Source of the DNA: Acidobacteriaceae bacterium
GTDB lineage: Bacteria > Acidobacteriota > Terriglobia > Terriglobales > Acidobacteriaceae
Assembly: GCA_030041305.1 (NCBI GenBank)
Contig: JASHOC010000158.1
Location: 1-64,000, forward strand
Reading direction: 5' to 3'
DNA: 64,000 bases
Notes under the pieces: model-generated
What the model was told of the DNA's origin: nothing
What the model saw: only the letters and a program-made list of their open reading frames with translations
The model's database searches: none
In this document: piece after piece, positions 9,401 to 18,506 of the stretch
Numbering within the stretch: position 1 is the stretch's first letter
Layout: the number at the start of each line of letters is the position of its first letter
Translations under genes and position numbers: made by a program

Positions 9401-10537
9401 ATGCCGCTTGCTGATTCAAACTCGAAAATGCTGCCAAATGAGATGCGCTGCAGCCTGGCGACGATGCGTATTCTACGTACCCTGTTTGCCGGAAATCCGC
9501 GCCCGGAGTGTGGCACCTGCAGAATGCTGCTTGTTGGCCGACGAAACGAGCCGCGGTGGCTTGTTGATCTTCGAGCAACAGGCGCCGCAGACCGGATATG
9601 GGCCTCCTGGATTCCCTATTCACGAAAAGCACGCGCTCTCTGGTTTTTGTTGCGGTGGGCGCTGAAGCTGCGCGTCATCCGGTTCATGCCCGGAGTCACC
9701 CTTATTCAGATTCCGGCAGCCGGCTTCGGCTCATGGTCGGCGGACATTCCGGAGCTGGCGGATGCTGCACCCGTTGTCTTCATTGGCAAGCCGAGCGTCA
9801 CTCAGAAGCTGACTGTTTTCCTTGCCCAGAAGAGCGGCAAGATTGGCGCGGTCGCCAAGCTGGCGCTCGTGCCCGATGCTGCCGAAAGTATTCGTAATGA
9901 GGAGCAGGCCCTACGAAACTTACACAGTATTATTTCCGGAATTCCCGCGGTGCTTCGCTCGAGCTTTCCTCCAGGCGTGTGCATTGAATCGTGGGTCGAA
10001 GGAAGGGGTATCGCGAGAAATTTTACGAGAGAACATCTCTTCTTGCTGTTCCAGCTCCCCCGCACCGGACGCACGATCTCCATGCAGCGCGCGCTCGGTG
10101 CGCTCAAAGAGAGTCTGATATCCGAAGACCGCCAGATCGCAGACCAGTTCTCGGCAACTGAAGAATGGAGAGGAGAACTTCCTTCCGTTTGGGAGCACGG
10201 CGACTTTGCGCCCTGGAATCTAAAACTGTCGGCCGATAAAGTCCTGATTCCCCTCGATTGGGAGTACTCCTCGCCAGAGGGCTTGCCGCTGCTGGATCTC
10301 CTTCATTTCTTCTACCGGCAGGAGTACTTGTTCCGCGATATAGGAAGTGTGCGCAAGGCTCTGGATGAAAACGTTCTGGTCCAGCAGTATTGTCGCGCCT
10401 TCCAACTGGATTGCGAGATGCAAAGACGTCTTGGTATTTACTATTTATTGCGGAGTTTACGCTACAAGATTCCACCTCTTTCCCCTAAAGACACATACAA
10501 CGCGTTTGTGATTGACCAGTTATCTCACTACCTCTAA
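9401..10537 (+). CDS. APH-fold kinase-like protein of polysaccharide cluster
   Basis: 378 residues. The second half has the aminoglycoside-phosphotransferase/choline-kinase catalytic loop, H266-G267-D268 followed by FAPWNL, and the metal-binding D286-W-E twenty residues later. The predicted chemistry is therefore phosphoryl transfer from ATP or GTP to a small molecule or sugar. The N-terminal 150 residues are not recognised; they include RRNEPRWLVDL and a GKPSVTQKLTVFLAQ stretch that may form the small kinase lobe (KLALVPDAAESIRNEEQAL carries the usual lysine and helix glutamate). It sits between the polymerase and a kinase/nucleotidyltransferase fusion, which suggests a substrate in polysaccharide assembly rather than antibiotic resistance. 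Confidence 0.75.
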   Translation: MPLADSNSKMLPNEMRCSLATMRILRTLFAGNPRPECGTCRMLLVGRRNEPRWLVDLRATGAADRIWASWIPYSRKARALWFLLRWALKLRVIRFMPGVTLIQIPAAGFGSWSADIPELADAAPVVFIGKPSVTQKLTVFLAQKSGKIGAVAKLALVPDAAESIRNEEQALRNLHSIISGIPAVLRSSFPPGVCIESWVEGRGIARNFTREHLFLLFQLPRTGRTISMQRALGALKESLISEDRQIADQFSATEEWRGELPSVWEHGDFAPWNLKLSADKVLIPLDWEYSSPEGLPLLDLLHFFYRQEYLFRDIGSVRKALDENVLVQQYCRAFQLDCEMQRRLGIYYLLRSLRYKIPPLSPKDTYNAFVIDQLSHYL

Positions 10538-10630
10538 TGGATTTCTAAACGACGTCGAGGCAATTCATTCTGAAAGTCTGATAGTTGGCAAAATGAGCCT
10601 TTCGCGCAAAAATAAAACAAAAGGCTTGAA

Positions 10631-12013
10631 ATGCGCCAACCAGAAGGAATCGCGAGCGATAGCTGTCGATGGATGCCCGCAGCCGCAAATGACGTTCTTG
10701 CACTGTTCGAAGCACTGGAACAGAATTGCGGACCCTACTGTGTATTGGCTGGATACGACACTCTGCCGGAGGCGCCTCAATCCGATATCGATTTCATGAT
10801 CTCTGCCAGAGACTTCAAGACGCTTCCAGGGGTCATTGCAGCAGCGGCGAAGCGATCGAATTCGCGGCTTGTGCAATTTCTGCGGCACGAGACGTCTGCC
10901 TGTTTCTACATTCTGGCTCGATTAGAGGGTGGTTGCGTTACTATTTTGCAGGCCGATTCCGCAGCGGATTACAGAAGGCATGGACGCATCTGGTTGCTCG
11001 CGGATGACGTTCTTGTCCGCAGAAGGAAACATCCCCGAGGATTCTGGATTCCTGCGGCTGCGGACGCATTCATATACTATCTTGTGAAGAGGCTTGATAA
11101 GCAGAGCCTTTTGTCCGAGCACGGCGTCTATCTATCGCGCCTTTATCAGGAGGATCCTGCGGCTTGCGATCTCTTGTTGGCTCGTCTCTGGCCTCCGGAA
11201 TCCGCAGCGCGCCTGTCCCGGGCCGCATCTGGCTTTGAGTGGGAGGAAGTGATCAATGGGACACGGCAATTCGCTGCCGATCTAATGAACCGCCCGAAGG
11301 TCTACAAAGACACTGGCTATTCCGTGAAGGAGTTGGCGCGGCGCGTCTCGAGGGTGTTACATCCGACTGGCCTTTTCGTTACCTGTCTTGGTCCGGATGG
11401 AGTTGGAAAATCTGCTGTAGTTGCGGGAATTCAGCGCACTTTGCGGCAATGTTTTAGAAGGACTGACTTGTTCCACTTTCGCCCAGGCCTGCTAAGGGGC
11501 TCCGCCAGCCGCGAGTGTACTGCACAGCCCCATGGACAACCCACTCGATCCTATTGCGGTTCAATCGCAAAGCTCCTCTACTTGCTTGCGGATTATTGGC
11601 TTGGGTATTTGATTCGCATAAGGCCCTTGCTAGTGCGCTCCTCGTTGGTGGTTTTCGATCGGTGTTTCGACGATGTAACTGTGGACCCGCACAGATTTCG
11701 CATCCGGAATGTGGCGTGGCTGGCGAGGGCTATCTCACAAATCATTCCTTCTCCCGATGTTGTTCTTGTGCTTGATGCGCCCCCAAACGCTGTCTACAAT
11801 CGCAAGCAGGAATTGAATATCCCGGAAATTGCCCGGCAACGGGAGGCATATTTAGCGATCGCACAGAAGTCTGGAAAACGATTCATACGAGTGATCGACG
11901 GCTCACAGCGCCTGGATTGCGTCATTGCGCAGTCCTGTGCGGCGGTGCTGGAATACATGTCGGCGCGGACTTCCAAGCGCCTTCATATCAATCAAGAGGT
12001 CAAAAACTTGTAA
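10631..12013 (+). CDS. Nucleotidyltransferase-like / thymidylate-kinase-like fusion protein
   Basis: 460 residues in two domains. Residues 15-190 resemble the nucleotidyltransferase-fold domain often seen in polysaccharide clusters, with YCVLAGYDTLP and the acidic pair S51-D52-I53-D54 that normally binds metal. Residues 245-450 are P-loop kinase-like: Walker A GPDGVGKS at 254-261, a D343-R344 in FDRCFDD where thymidylate kinases have their DR motif, and a lid-like region NRKQELNIPEIARQREAY. The enzyme is probably not a housekeeping dTMP kinase, because of the fusion and the location. The stop TAA overlaps the ATG of the next gene (TAATG), so the two are co-translated. Substrate unknown; a sugar, glycerol or lipid phosphate is possible. 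Confidence 0.75.
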   Translation: MRQPEGIASDSCRWMPAAANDVLALFEALEQNCGPYCVLAGYDTLPEAPQSDIDFMISARDFKTLPGVIAAAAKRSNSRLVQFLRHETSACFYILARLEGGCVTILQADSAADYRRHGRIWLLADDVLVRRRKHPRGFWIPAAADAFIYYLVKRLDKQSLLSEHGVYLSRLYQEDPAACDLLLARLWPPESAARLSRAASGFEWEEVINGTRQFAADLMNRPKVYKDTGYSVKELARRVSRVLHPTGLFVTCLGPDGVGKSAVVAGIQRTLRQCFRRTDLFHFRPGLLRGSASRECTAQPHGQPTRSYCGSIAKLLYLLADYWLGYLIRIRPLLVRSSLVVFDRCFDDVTVDPHRFRIRNVAWLARAISQIIPSPDVVLVLDAPPNAVYNRKQELNIPEIARQREAYLAIAQKSGKRFIRVIDGSQRLDCVIAQSCAAVLEYMSARTSKRLHINQEVKNL

Positions 12014-13209
12014 TGCAAGAACGCCCAAAGACGATATTGTTTGTTCATAACAGCAACGATCTCTACGGCGCCGATATTGTGCTTTTTAACTTAATTAAGG
12101 CGCTCGACAGAAAGGAATTTCATCCCATCGTCGTCCTCCCCGAAGACGCGCGGCATATTGGCAGACTTTCCATTAAATTAGAAGCTATCGGAATTCCTTT
12201 TCGATTTCTTCCTTTGGGAGTGCTCCGTCGAAAATACCTCACTATTCTTCGCATCGGCCCGATGTTCGCCGAGTTGGTTTACGCAACAACTACTTTATGT
12301 GCGTTGATCCGCCGTGAAAAGGTCGATATCGTACATACAAACACGATTACCGTACTGGCGTCGGCCGTTGCCGCCCGGCTCATGAATCGTCCCCATATTT
12401 GGCATATTCATGAGATCATTCCTGGAACCAATGGACCCCGAAAGGCGCTTCACTGGATAGCTACGCACCTCTCTCACCGGATCGTTGCGGTGTCCGACGC
12501 GGTCCGCAATCACATTCTTTCCAATCAGCCGGGCGCGGCTTGCAAAATCGAAACCATTCACAATGGAATAGACCTGTCGCCGTTTCTACCCCAGGATTGC
12601 AGCCGTGGATCTGTGCGCAATGAGTTAGACATACCAGACCAAGCTTTGGTGATTGGCATGATCGGTCGTGTTTCACGCTGGAAAGGTCAAGCTGTGTTCG
12701 CCGAGGCTGCAGCGAAAATTTCAGCTGAGCACGCAGAGCTCTATTTTGTCGCGGTCGGAGGGGTATTCGATTATGAAGAAGGATACATGGATGCGTTCCG
12801 AAAGCGGGTTGAGTTACTCAATTTGAAAAACTTCAGAATTTGCGACTACCGCGAAGATATTCCGGCGGTTCTGCGCTCATTCGACATTTTTGTCCTTCCT
12901 TCGATCTTACCCGACCCGTTTCCAACTGTCGTCATCGAAGCCATGGCGTCCGCACTCCCGGTGATCGCCTCTGCATGCGGCGGGGCGCCAGAGATGGTGG
13001 ATTCAGGGCTGAATGGAATCCTGACGCCTCCAGGCGACGCCGGCGCCTTGGCTTCGGCAATGCAAAGACTGGTTCGCGACGATGCTGGTCGCGCCGCGAT
13101 GGGCCAAGCCGCGCGAAGGCGGGCAGAAACAAAGTTTCAACTTACACGGTTTGTGCGGCAGTTTGAAAGCACATACCGGTCGGTTTTACATGTCCATGAT
13201 TGGCGTTAG
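12013..13209 (+). CDS. Glycosyltransferase family 4
   Basis: 398 residues from the ATG at 12013, which shares its A with the previous stop codon. GT-B fold: N-terminal domain beginning TILFVHNSNDLYGADIVLFNLIKAL, with HTNTITVLASAVAARL and HIHEI; C-terminal domain with VIGMIGRVSRWKGQ and the donor-binding block SILPDPFPTVVIEAMASALPVIASACGGAPEMV, with both glutamates of the EX7E pattern. It is a retaining GT4 enzyme that would add one sugar to the growing repeat unit on the cytoplasmic side. The next glycosyltransferase follows after 44 bases, so both are likely in one transcript. Confidence 0.9.
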   Translation: MQERPKTILFVHNSNDLYGADIVLFNLIKALDRKEFHPIVVLPEDARHIGRLSIKLEAIGIPFRFLPLGVLRRKYLTILRIGPMFAELVYATTTLCALIRREKVDIVHTNTITVLASAVAARLMNRPHIWHIHEIIPGTNGPRKALHWIATHLSHRIVAVSDAVRNHILSNQPGAACKIETIHNGIDLSPFLPQDCSRGSVRNELDIPDQALVIGMIGRVSRWKGQAVFAEAAAKISAEHAELYFVAVGGVFDYEEGYMDAFRKRVELLNLKNFRICDYREDIPAVLRSFDIFVLPSILPDPFPTVVIEAMASALPVIASACGGAPEMVDSGLNGILTPPGDAGALASAMQRLVRDDAGRAAMGQAARRRAETKFQLTRFVRQFESTYRSVLHVHDWR

Positions 13210-13253
13210 TCGAACCGCTGTTTGGGTGGGCACTCCAACGTCAGATTTGTGAT

Positions 13254-14477
13254 ATGAAGATACTTCTTTCTGCTTATGCGTGTGAGCCGAACAAAGGCTC
13301 GGAACCAGGAGTAGGTTGGAACTGGGCGATTGAACTTGCGCGAATGGGCCACGAGGTTACCGTCCTCACACGCGCCAATAACCAGGAAACAATTGTCGCG
13401 GCCATGCAACGACTTGAGCCTCTACCACTGACTTTTGTCTATTTCGATTTGCCACACTGGATGAAATGGTGGAAAAGCGGAGGGCGGGGCGTCCATCTCT
13501 ATTATCAACTATGGCAGATGGGCGTATGCGGCGTAGCGCGCCGTCTTGCCGCGGCAAGGACCTTCGATATCGCTCACCACCTCACGTTTACCACCTTCCG
13601 TCAGCCATCCTATCTGGGCCGTCTCGGAATTCCATTGATTATCGGCCCCCTCGGTGGAGGCGAGTTCGCGCCTTCGACTTTGGAACGAGAATTGCCGCTT
13701 CATGCGCGTATCCTGGAATTCTCTCGATGGATGGGAAACCGGCTTGCTCTGCGAAGCCCCGCTGTTAGGACGATGCTGAAGAGTGCAACAGTGATTCTGT
13801 GCAAGACGCAAGAGACTCTGCTTGCCTTGCCGGCCCCTTTTCGATCGAAGTGCGTGATGCAAGTCGAGATTGGCGTTGAGAGAGCATGGCTTGCGGACAA
13901 AATAACCGTGCCTCAATCGCCGCAATTGCTTTATGCCGGCAGGCTTCTTTGTCTGAAGGGCATACATCTCTCCATGGACGCCTTGGCGGTTGCGCTTCGA
14001 CACCGAAATGATATCCGTTTGACTATCGTCGGGAGCGGGCCGGACAAGGCATGGCTTGTTCGACGGGCTCACCAACTCGACATCTTTCAGGCGATCACAT
14101 GGCGCGGTTGGATGCCGCGCGAGAAGCTACGCGAGGAGTATCGCAAAGCGCTTGCATTGATCATGCCCAGCCTGCACGATTCCAGCGGAAATGTCATTTA
14201 TGAGTCGCTCGCGCTAGGCACTCCCGTGATTTGCCTGCATACAGGTGGTCCCGGCGCAATCGTTCCGGAGGGAGGAGGCTTCCGCATCGCCGTCGATGGA
14301 CGGTCACGCCATGACATTGTGGAAGACCTTGCGAGCGCCATTCTCGCGCTTGCAAATGACCGCCATTTGGCGGAGCAAATGTCTGAGAATGCTCTAGCCT
14401 ATGCGCGACAGAATGAGTGGAAGTCAATTGTAGGCAGAGCCTACAACGCCGTTCAATCTACATTCAAACCGGTCTGA
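13254..14477 (+). CDS. Glycosyltransferase family 4
   Basis: 407 residues from the ATG giving MKILLSAYACEPNKGSEPGVGWNWAIE, the standard start of a GT4 subfamily; the open frame extends 18 codons upstream without family resemblance. Features in order: nucleotide-binding N-domain, AHHLTFTTFRQPSYLGRLGIPLIIGPLGGGE, then LLYAGRLLCLKGIHLSMDALA and the donor site IMPSLHDSSGNVIYESLALGTPVICLHTGGPGAIV. The second glutamate position of EX7E is not obvious. It closes the polysaccharide island; after it comes a 356-base gap and GC content rises. No flippase, initiating transferase or export machinery is present in this window, so the pathway must use genes elsewhere. Confidence 0.9.
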   Translation: MKILLSAYACEPNKGSEPGVGWNWAIELARMGHEVTVLTRANNQETIVAAMQRLEPLPLTFVYFDLPHWMKWWKSGGRGVHLYYQLWQMGVCGVARRLAAARTFDIAHHLTFTTFRQPSYLGRLGIPLIIGPLGGGEFAPSTLERELPLHARILEFSRWMGNRLALRSPAVRTMLKSATVILCKTQETLLALPAPFRSKCVMQVEIGVERAWLADKITVPQSPQLLYAGRLLCLKGIHLSMDALAVALRHRNDIRLTIVGSGPDKAWLVRRAHQLDIFQAITWRGWMPREKLREEYRKALALIMPSLHDSSGNVIYESLALGTPVICLHTGGPGAIVPEGGGFRIAVDGRSRHDIVEDLASAILALANDRHLAEQMSENALAYARQNEWKSIVGRAYNAVQSTFKPV

Positions 14478-14833
14478 TCAATGCCGGCCCATGCTGAATC
14501 AGGACTCCGCGCCGATGATTTCGCAGCCCGGCGCGGTCATCGAAGAACTTTCTCGAGCATCTTTGATGGAACTCCTCCAACGAATGCACGATTCCAAATT
14601 TCGACGAACTCGATCGCTTTATAATTGAACCTCGCCGTCGACGGCCCCCTCCAGGTTGTCATCGCACACGGTCCCGCGCTCTGGGTCGCCGGTTCCAGCA
14701 TTCACGGCCCGGACAGCGCGCCGCAATCAAGTGACTGCGGTCACGCCGTTCCTCTGGCGACAAACGATATAGTTTCTTCGCTCCCAATCCTTGCGCCGGC
14801 ATAGGCCGCCGACGCCCGCGCTGAGGTGCTCCA
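14478..14833. other. Intergenic region, nothing recognised
   Basis: Boundary between the low-GC polysaccharide island and the GC-rich molybdenum hydroxylase genes. No convincing open frame, hairpin terminator or promoter was seen. Confidence 0.45.
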
Positions 14834-15310
14834 ATGCTACTGAAACTGAATGTGAATAGCGAAGTCAGGACGGTCGACGCGCCGCCCGATACGCCACTGC
14901 TGTGGGTCCTGCGCGATGGGCTGGATCTGAAAGGAACCAAGTACGGCTGCGGAATGGGAATCTGCGGCGCCTGCACTGTGCTGGTCGAGGGGAAGGCGGT
15001 GCGCTCGTGCATGACCCATGCCGGCAGCGTGGCTGGCCAGGCCATCACCACCATCGAAGGGCTCTCTGCAAACACTGCGCATCCCCTGCAACAGGCCTGG
15101 GATACGCTGGACGTTCCGCAGTGCGGCTATTGCCAGCCCGGTCAGATCATGGCTGCCGCCACCCTGCTGGCCCGCACGCCGCATCCCACCGACGCCGACA
15201 TCGACGCCGCCATGAGCGGCAATCTCTGCCGCTGCGGAACCTATCCGCGCATCCGCCAGGCGATTCACCACGCGGCCGAGGCGGCCCACGCGCCAGCCCT
15301 GAGAGATTGA
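14834..15310 (+). CDS. (2Fe-2S)-binding subunit of molybdenum hydroxylase (IorA-type)
   Basis: 158 residues, the usual length for the small subunit of isoquinoline 1-oxidoreductase/aldehyde-oxidase-like enzymes. Two [2Fe-2S] sites are visible: a plant-type ferredoxin cluster with C39, C44, C47 and C59 ([14 protein letters not shown]) and the second helical-domain cluster with C97, C100, C132 and C134 (QCGYCQPGQ and [10 protein letters not shown]). It passes electrons from the molybdenum centre of the partner subunit encoded 15 bases downstream. It has no own signal peptide, whereas the partner has a Tat signal, so co-export of the folded complex is likely. Confidence 0.92.
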   Translation: MLLKLNVNSEVRTVDAPPDTPLLWVLRDGLDLKGTKYGCGMGICGACTVLVEGKAVRSCMTHAGSVAGQAITTIEGLSANTAHPLQQAWDTLDVPQCGYCQPGQIMAAATLLARTPHPTDADIDAAMSGNLCRCGTYPRIRQAIHHAAEAAHAPALRD

Positions 15311-15325
15311 AAGAAGGCAAACACG

Positions 15326-17551
15326 ATGAACATCGACATCGATCTTGACCGCCGCTCCTTTCTCAAGATGACCGCCCTTGCCGGCGGCGCCTTCGCGCTG
15401 GGCCTCTACAAATTTCCTGGGGCATCCGCGCAGGAGCCTGGACAACTGACTGACTTTGCGCCTGTCGCGTTCATCCGCATCGACCCTGGCAGCGTTGTCA
15501 CGCTCATGGCCAAGAACCCCGAGCTCGGGCAGGGTGTCAAGACCATGCTGCCCATGCTCATCGCTGAAGAGCTCGACGTCGATTGGAACGAGGCGCGCGT
15601 CGAACAGGCCGACGCTCACCCGGAACTGTTCGGACCGCAGTCTGCCGGCGGCAGCACAGCCACTCCCATCAACTGGGATCCGCTACGCCGCGTCGGCGCC
15701 GCCTACCGGCAGATGCTGGTCACCGCGGCGGCCCAATCGTGGGGCGTCCCGGAGTCCGAGTGTTCCACCAACTGCGGCAAAGTTGTGCACGCGAGTTCGG
15801 GCCGCATATATCCCTACGGTCAACTTGCCGCCAAAGCCGCCACGCTCACCCCACCCGACCTGCGCTCCGTCCACCTCAAAGACCCCAAAGACTATCGCAT
15901 CATCGGCCATTCGCACCGCGGAGTCGACAATCGCGCCATCGTCACGGGCAAACCGATCTTCGGCATCGATACCGAACTTCCCGGCATGCTCCACGCCGTC
16001 ATCCAGAGGTGCCCCGTATACGGCGGCAAAGTCAAGAGCGCCAACATCGACGAAGTCGGCAAGCTTCCCGGCGTGCGCAAGGTGCTCCTCATCGAAGGCG
16101 CGCTTTCCAACGATCCGGTAGCGCCGTGGGAGCCGGGTATGGAGCCGGGCGTCGCCATCCTCGCCGATACGTGGTGGCAGGCTCAGAGCGCCCGCAAAAG
16201 CCTGAAGATCGAATGGGACGATGGCCGCGGCGCCGGCCAGAACAGCGGCGACTTCGACCGCCGCGCCGCGGAGTTGCTCAAATCTCCACCAGCCAGCACC
16301 GTGCGTAGCTATGGCGACATTGACGGAGCTTTCAAATCGTCCGCAAAAGTCCTCGAGGCCGTCTACGCCTACCCATTTCTTGCCCACGGAACCCTCGAGC
16401 CCCAGGACACGACCGCCGTTTTCAGCGACGGCAAACTTGAAATCTGGACCACCAGCCAGACGCCCGCCGAGGGCCGCGCCCTTGTAGCGAGCACGATGGG
16501 CATCGATCCGGCCAACATCACGGTTCACATGTGCCGCGCCGGCGGCGGCTTCGGCCGGCGCCTGCAGAACGACTACATGGTCGAGGCCGCATGGATGGCC
16601 AGGCAGATGGGCAAACCGGTCAAGCTCGTCTGGTCGCGGGAAGACGACTTCACCCACGACGCCTATCGACCCGGCGGCACAATCGGCCTCAAAGCCGCCC
16701 TCGACACGCAAAACATGCTGGTTGCATGGACTGAGCACCTCATCACCTTCGGGGAAGGAAAGACGCTCGTGCAGGGTGGCGAAATCGACGGCGACCAGTT
16801 CCCCGCCGGCCGCGTCCCGAATTATTCGCTGGGAACGAGCACCATCCCCTTGTGGCTGCGATGCGGGGCCCTTCGCGCCCCCGGCGACAATGCCTACGCC
16901 TTCGTGCATCAGTCCTTCCTCGATGAGCTGGCCGCCGCCGCGGGCCGCGATCCTCTCGACTTCCAGTTCGACCTCCTCGGCGCCGCGCCTGCACCCGGCG
17001 CCAAGGTCGATCCCCATAATCCCGAACTGCTGAATCCCGAACGCATGAAGGGCGTGCTCTCGCTCGTCGCGGAAAAATCCGGCTGGCGCGCCCGCAAAGC
17101 ATCTTCCGGTCGCAGCATGGGGCTCGGCGCCCACTTCTGCCACCTCGGCTACTTCGCCATGGTCGCCGAAGTCAGCGTCGACCGCCAGAACCACGTAACG
17201 GTCCACCATGTCTGGGCCGCCGGTGACATTGGCAGCCACATCATCAATCCTGCGGCCGCCGAAAACCTGTGCTGCGGCGGCGTCATCGAGGGCTTGAGCC
17301 ACATGCAGCAGGAGATCACTCTTACCAACGGCCGCGTCGACCAGGCAAACTATCATCAGCACCCGATGCTGCGCATGCGCCAAGTCCCGGCCATCGAAGT
17401 CTTCTGGCGCAAGAGCGAGTTCGCGCCCACCGGCCTGGGCGAGCCCGCGCTGCCGCCCATTCTGCCGGCCGTCGGCAACGCCATCTTCGCCGCAACCGGA
17501 AAGCGCATACGGACGCTGCCGCTCGAGAGGAGCGGGTTCAGCTTCGCGTGA
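15326..17551 (+). CDS. Molybdopterin-binding subunit of aldehyde/isoquinoline oxidoreductase (IorB-type)
   Basis: 741 residues, in the usual range for IorB-type large subunits. A Tat signal is visible (DRRSFLKMTALAGGAFALG). Molybdopterin-domain signatures include NPELGQGVKTMLPMLIAEEL (the GQG loop), HMCRAGGGFGRRL (the GGGFGR motif), WLRCGALRAPG and, near the C-terminus, FAPTGLGEPALPPILPAVGNAIFAATGKR, which contains the catalytic GLGEP glutamate. Such enzymes hydroxylate aldehydes or N-heterocycles using water as oxygen donor. The electron acceptor is not encoded here. Together with the preceding gene it forms a periplasmic two-subunit oxidoreductase; the substrate cannot be predicted from sequence alone. 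Confidence 0.92.
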   Translation: MNIDIDLDRRSFLKMTALAGGAFALGLYKFPGASAQEPGQLTDFAPVAFIRIDPGSVVTLMAKNPELGQGVKTMLPMLIAEELDVDWNEARVEQADAHPELFGPQSAGGSTATPINWDPLRRVGAAYRQMLVTAAAQSWGVPESECSTNCGKVVHASSGRIYPYGQLAAKAATLTPPDLRSVHLKDPKDYRIIGHSHRGVDNRAIVTGKPIFGIDTELPGMLHAVIQRCPVYGGKVKSANIDEVGKLPGVRKVLLIEGALSNDPVAPWEPGMEPGVAILADTWWQAQSARKSLKIEWDDGRGAGQNSGDFDRRAAELLKSPPASTVRSYGDIDGAFKSSAKVLEAVYAYPFLAHGTLEPQDTTAVFSDGKLEIWTTSQTPAEGRALVASTMGIDPANITVHMCRAGGGFGRRLQNDYMVEAAWMARQMGKPVKLVWSREDDFTHDAYRPGGTIGLKAALDTQNMLVAWTEHLITFGEGKTLVQGGEIDGDQFPAGRVPNYSLGTSTIPLWLRCGALRAPGDNAYAFVHQSFLDELAAAAGRDPLDFQFDLLGAAPAPGAKVDPHNPELLNPERMKGVLSLVAEKSGWRARKASSGRSMGLGAHFCHLGYFAMVAEVSVDRQNHVTVHHVWAAGDIGSHIINPAAAENLCCGGVIEGLSHMQQEITLTNGRVDQANYHQHPMLRMRQVPAIEVFWRKSEFAPTGLGEPALPPILPAVGNAIFAATGKRIRTLPLERSGFSFA

Positions 17552-17660
17552 AGGGGGCCACGATGTCCGGCCCATCAAAGCAGAAGCGGCGTCTTCGACA
17601 CGTGCAGCGAAGCTGCTTTCCCGAGAGAGCGTGTCCCAACCTTGGAAGGAGTACGCAGTC

Positions 17661-18347
17661 ATGAATCGCAGAGATTGTCTCGGTGGGCTGGCCGCGGTGA
17701 CCGTCGCTCGAATGGGCATCGTCAATGCCGGCCAGCAGACCAACAAAGCTGTTCCCCCCGCAGAAGACCGGAAGCTTGCGCTCAAAAGGATCGTGCTTCC
17801 CCGGCCACAGACGGATGGAGGCCGGCCCCTGATGTGGGCGTTGCGGTTCCGCAGGTCCACGCGCGAATTCAAAGCGGACCGGCTGCCGCTCCAGGTGCTT
17901 TCGAACCTGCTGTGGGCGGCATTCGGCGTGAACCGCCCCGATGGCCGCCGCACAGCGCCATCGGCGCAGAACTGGCAAGAAATTGACATCTATCTGGCGA
18001 CAGCAGACGGGCTCTTTGTCTATGACTCGAAGGCCCATGCGCTCAACCCCGTGCTCGCCGAAGATCTCCGTGGAGCGACCGGGGTTCAGTCGTTCACGAC
18101 GACTGCGCCTGTCAACCTCGTGTATGTCGCAGACCTGTCCCGGGTTGGAGAAGGCGCCACCGGGCAGGACGCATATGTTCCGGTAGATGCCGGCTTCATC
18201 GGGCAGAACGTCTACCTGTTTTGTGCTTCGGAATCTCTGGCCACCGTCTTCCGCGGTTCCGTCGACTGCTCCGCCCTGGGCAAACGGATGCGGCTCGGCC
18301 CAAACCAGAAAGTGCTCTTTGCGCAGACGGTCGGCTATCCGGCGTAG
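17661..18347 (+). CDS. SagB-type nitroreductase-fold oxidoreductase, possibly exported
   Basis: 228 residues from the ATG that follows GGAAGGAG at 17643; the frame extends ten codons upstream but without a better start signal. The N-terminus NRRDCLGGLAAVTVARMG looks like a remnant Tat-type or general signal. The core RRSTREFKADRLPLQVLSNLLWAAFGVNRP and NWQEIDIYLATADGLFVYD match the SagB-type/nitroreductase family, which use FMN. Cysteine-containing C-terminal part FIGQNVYLFCASESL corresponds to the conserved helix of the dimer interface. It follows the molybdenum hydroxylase on the same strand after about 110 bases, so the redox genes may be co-expressed. It lacks any neighbouring thiazole/oxazole peptide genes, so a role in peptide modification is unlikely. 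Confidence 0.8.
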   Translation: MNRRDCLGGLAAVTVARMGIVNAGQQTNKAVPPAEDRKLALKRIVLPRPQTDGGRPLMWALRFRRSTREFKADRLPLQVLSNLLWAAFGVNRPDGRRTAPSAQNWQEIDIYLATADGLFVYDSKAHALNPVLAEDLRGATGVQSFTTTAPVNLVYVADLSRVGEGATGQDAYVPVDAGFIGQNVYLFCASESLATVFRGSVDCSALGKRMRLGPNQKVLFAQTVGYPA

Positions 18348-18409
18348 TCAGCTCGCAGCAGGCGCGAATTCCACTTCCGTATGGCCACGAGCCCGCATAG
18401 GGCCGTGAT

Positions 18410-18429
18410 GACGCTTTGAGGCAAGCGTC
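18410..18429 (+). terminator. Hairpin after nitroreductase gene
   Basis: A perfect 7-bp stem (GACGCTT / AAGCGTC) with a 6-base loop lies 63 bases after the stop codon and before the convergent small gene. It is followed by a moderately T-rich stretch. A terminator serving one or both convergent genes is plausible. Confidence 0.4.
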
Positions 18430-18506
18430 CACTTTCGTCTTGCCGCATGCGGGGTTCTTGAATGGGACCTTCGCGGCGCGCCCATCAAGCCGGGAATCTA
18501 ACATCC

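Noticed and set aside
9401-10537. Antibiotic-resistance phosphotransferase
   Set aside because: The HGD...DWE motif is shared by many kinases; the polysaccharide setting and the unknown N-terminal half speak against a resistance role.
15683-17989. Long minus-strand frame of 768 codons
   Set aside because: It is the antisense shadow of the molybdopterin subunit gene, whose plus-strand translation has clear motifs.
17661-18347. Peptide-modifying (SagB) system
   Set aside because: No cyclodehydratase, precursor peptide or transporter lies nearby, so only the fold is similar.
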